Part shown: piece by piece, positions 6,017-6,240 of the stretch
Layout of the letters: each line of letters begins with the position of its first letter
Numbering within the stretch: the first letter of the stretch is position 1
Assembly (NCBI GenBank): GCA_031255055.1
Contig: JAIRTG010000053.1
Span: 1-6,240 of the forward strand
Length of the DNA stretch: 6,240 nucleotides
Direction: 5' to 3'
DNA from: Prevotellaceae bacterium
GTDB lineage: Bacteria; Bacteroidota; Bacteroidia; Bacteroidales; Paludibacteraceae
Notes under the pieces: model-generated
Database searches by the model: none
What the model was told of the DNA's origin: nothing
Seen by the model: only the letters and a program-made list of their open reading frames with translations
Translations under genes and position numbers: made by a program

Positions 6017-6240
6017 ATGAAAACACTAAAAATCAGTATTGTATTATTAGTAAGTATTGTATTATCTAAGCATTCGGTGATGGCGCAAAGCGAAACCGAC
6101 AAGGAAACGACAGATGTAACCTTAATAATTAAAGGTGTAAAAGAAGCAAAAGGCAACATCCTGATTGCGCTCGGAGATATGGAAAATCCTCAGAAAATGG
6201 TGTCGGACATGATTGCGGTTAGCGGTACGGACGATGTGAC
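6017..6240 (+). CDS. Secreted DUF2141-like protein, 5' end only
   Basis: The visible part is 74 codons from ATG 6017; the gene continues past the right edge. Residues 1-23 form a signal peptide (KTLK start, hydrophobic SIVLLVSIVL core, VMA before Q24), so the product is exported to the periplasm or beyond; there is no lipobox cysteine. From residue 34 the mature part reads VTLIIKGVKEAKGNILIALGD, which resembles the start of DUF2141 domains: a beta strand, G-(x)n-KG, then a strand ending in A-L. DUF2141 proteins are small beta-rich exported proteins common in Bacteroidota, without a settled function. It is the first gene after its own promoter, behind a terminator, so it starts a separate unit from pyk. 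The ATG is supported by the promoter spacing and the signal peptide. The family call is tentative because most of the domain is not visible. Confidence 0.75.
   Translation, partial: MKTLKISIVLLVSIVLSKHSVMAQSETDKETTDVTLIIKGVKEAKGNILIALGDMENPQKMVSDMIAVSGTDDV
6035..6070 (+). repeat. In-frame 18-base duplication in the signal-peptide coding region
   Basis: The 13-mer AGTATTGTATTAT occurs at 6035-6047 and 6053-6065, offset by 18 bases (six codons), and gives SIVL twice within the hydrophobic core. The last bases of the two 18-base units have diverged. Confidence 0.7.

Overview
The window reads as a chromosomal segment of a member of the Bacteroidota, most likely order Bacteroidales. Four things point there: the protein sequences (ExbB with a signal peptide, TatD, GuaA, AroQ and a Bacteroides-type pyruvate kinase); start codons preceded by A/T-rich leaders without Shine-Dalgarno motifs; promoters matching the Bacteroidota pattern (TTG or TTTG near -33, TAnnTTTG near -7); and a moderate-to-low G+C background. 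It is mostly core housekeeping DNA. No complete mobile element, CRISPR array, defence locus or biosynthetic cluster was seen.

Layout. The left half (1-3229) is all on the minus strand. In transcription order it carries guaA (GMP synthase), a tatD-family metal-dependent nuclease 33 bases later, a tRNA-Ser(GGA) gene, and an exbB-type proton-channel gene running off the left edge. A 332-base divergent intergenic region (3230-3561) holds outward-facing promoters for guaA and aroQ. It also holds what looks like a decayed tail of a surface-protein gene. To the right on the plus strand lie aroQ (type II 3-dehydroquinate dehydratase) and pyk (pyruvate kinase), probably co-transcribed.

The stretch after pyk (5547-6016) has no convincing gene but is the oddest part. 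It contains a G+C-rich run of hairpins, two different 12-base tandem repeats and a pair of roughly 46-base direct repeats that vary in sequence while keeping their stems. A good intrinsic terminator follows, then a clear promoter and the 5' end of a secreted DUF2141-like protein that runs off the right edge.

The genes do not form one pathway. GuaA makes GMP; TatD-like enzymes act in DNA repair or turnover; the tRNA decodes UCC/UCU; ExbB energises TonB-dependent outer-membrane transport; pyruvate kinase ends glycolysis; AroQ acts in the shikimate pathway. I found no convincing novel multi-gene system. The best candidates for something undescribed are the structured repeat block after pyk and the possible read-through from tRNA-Ser into exbB.
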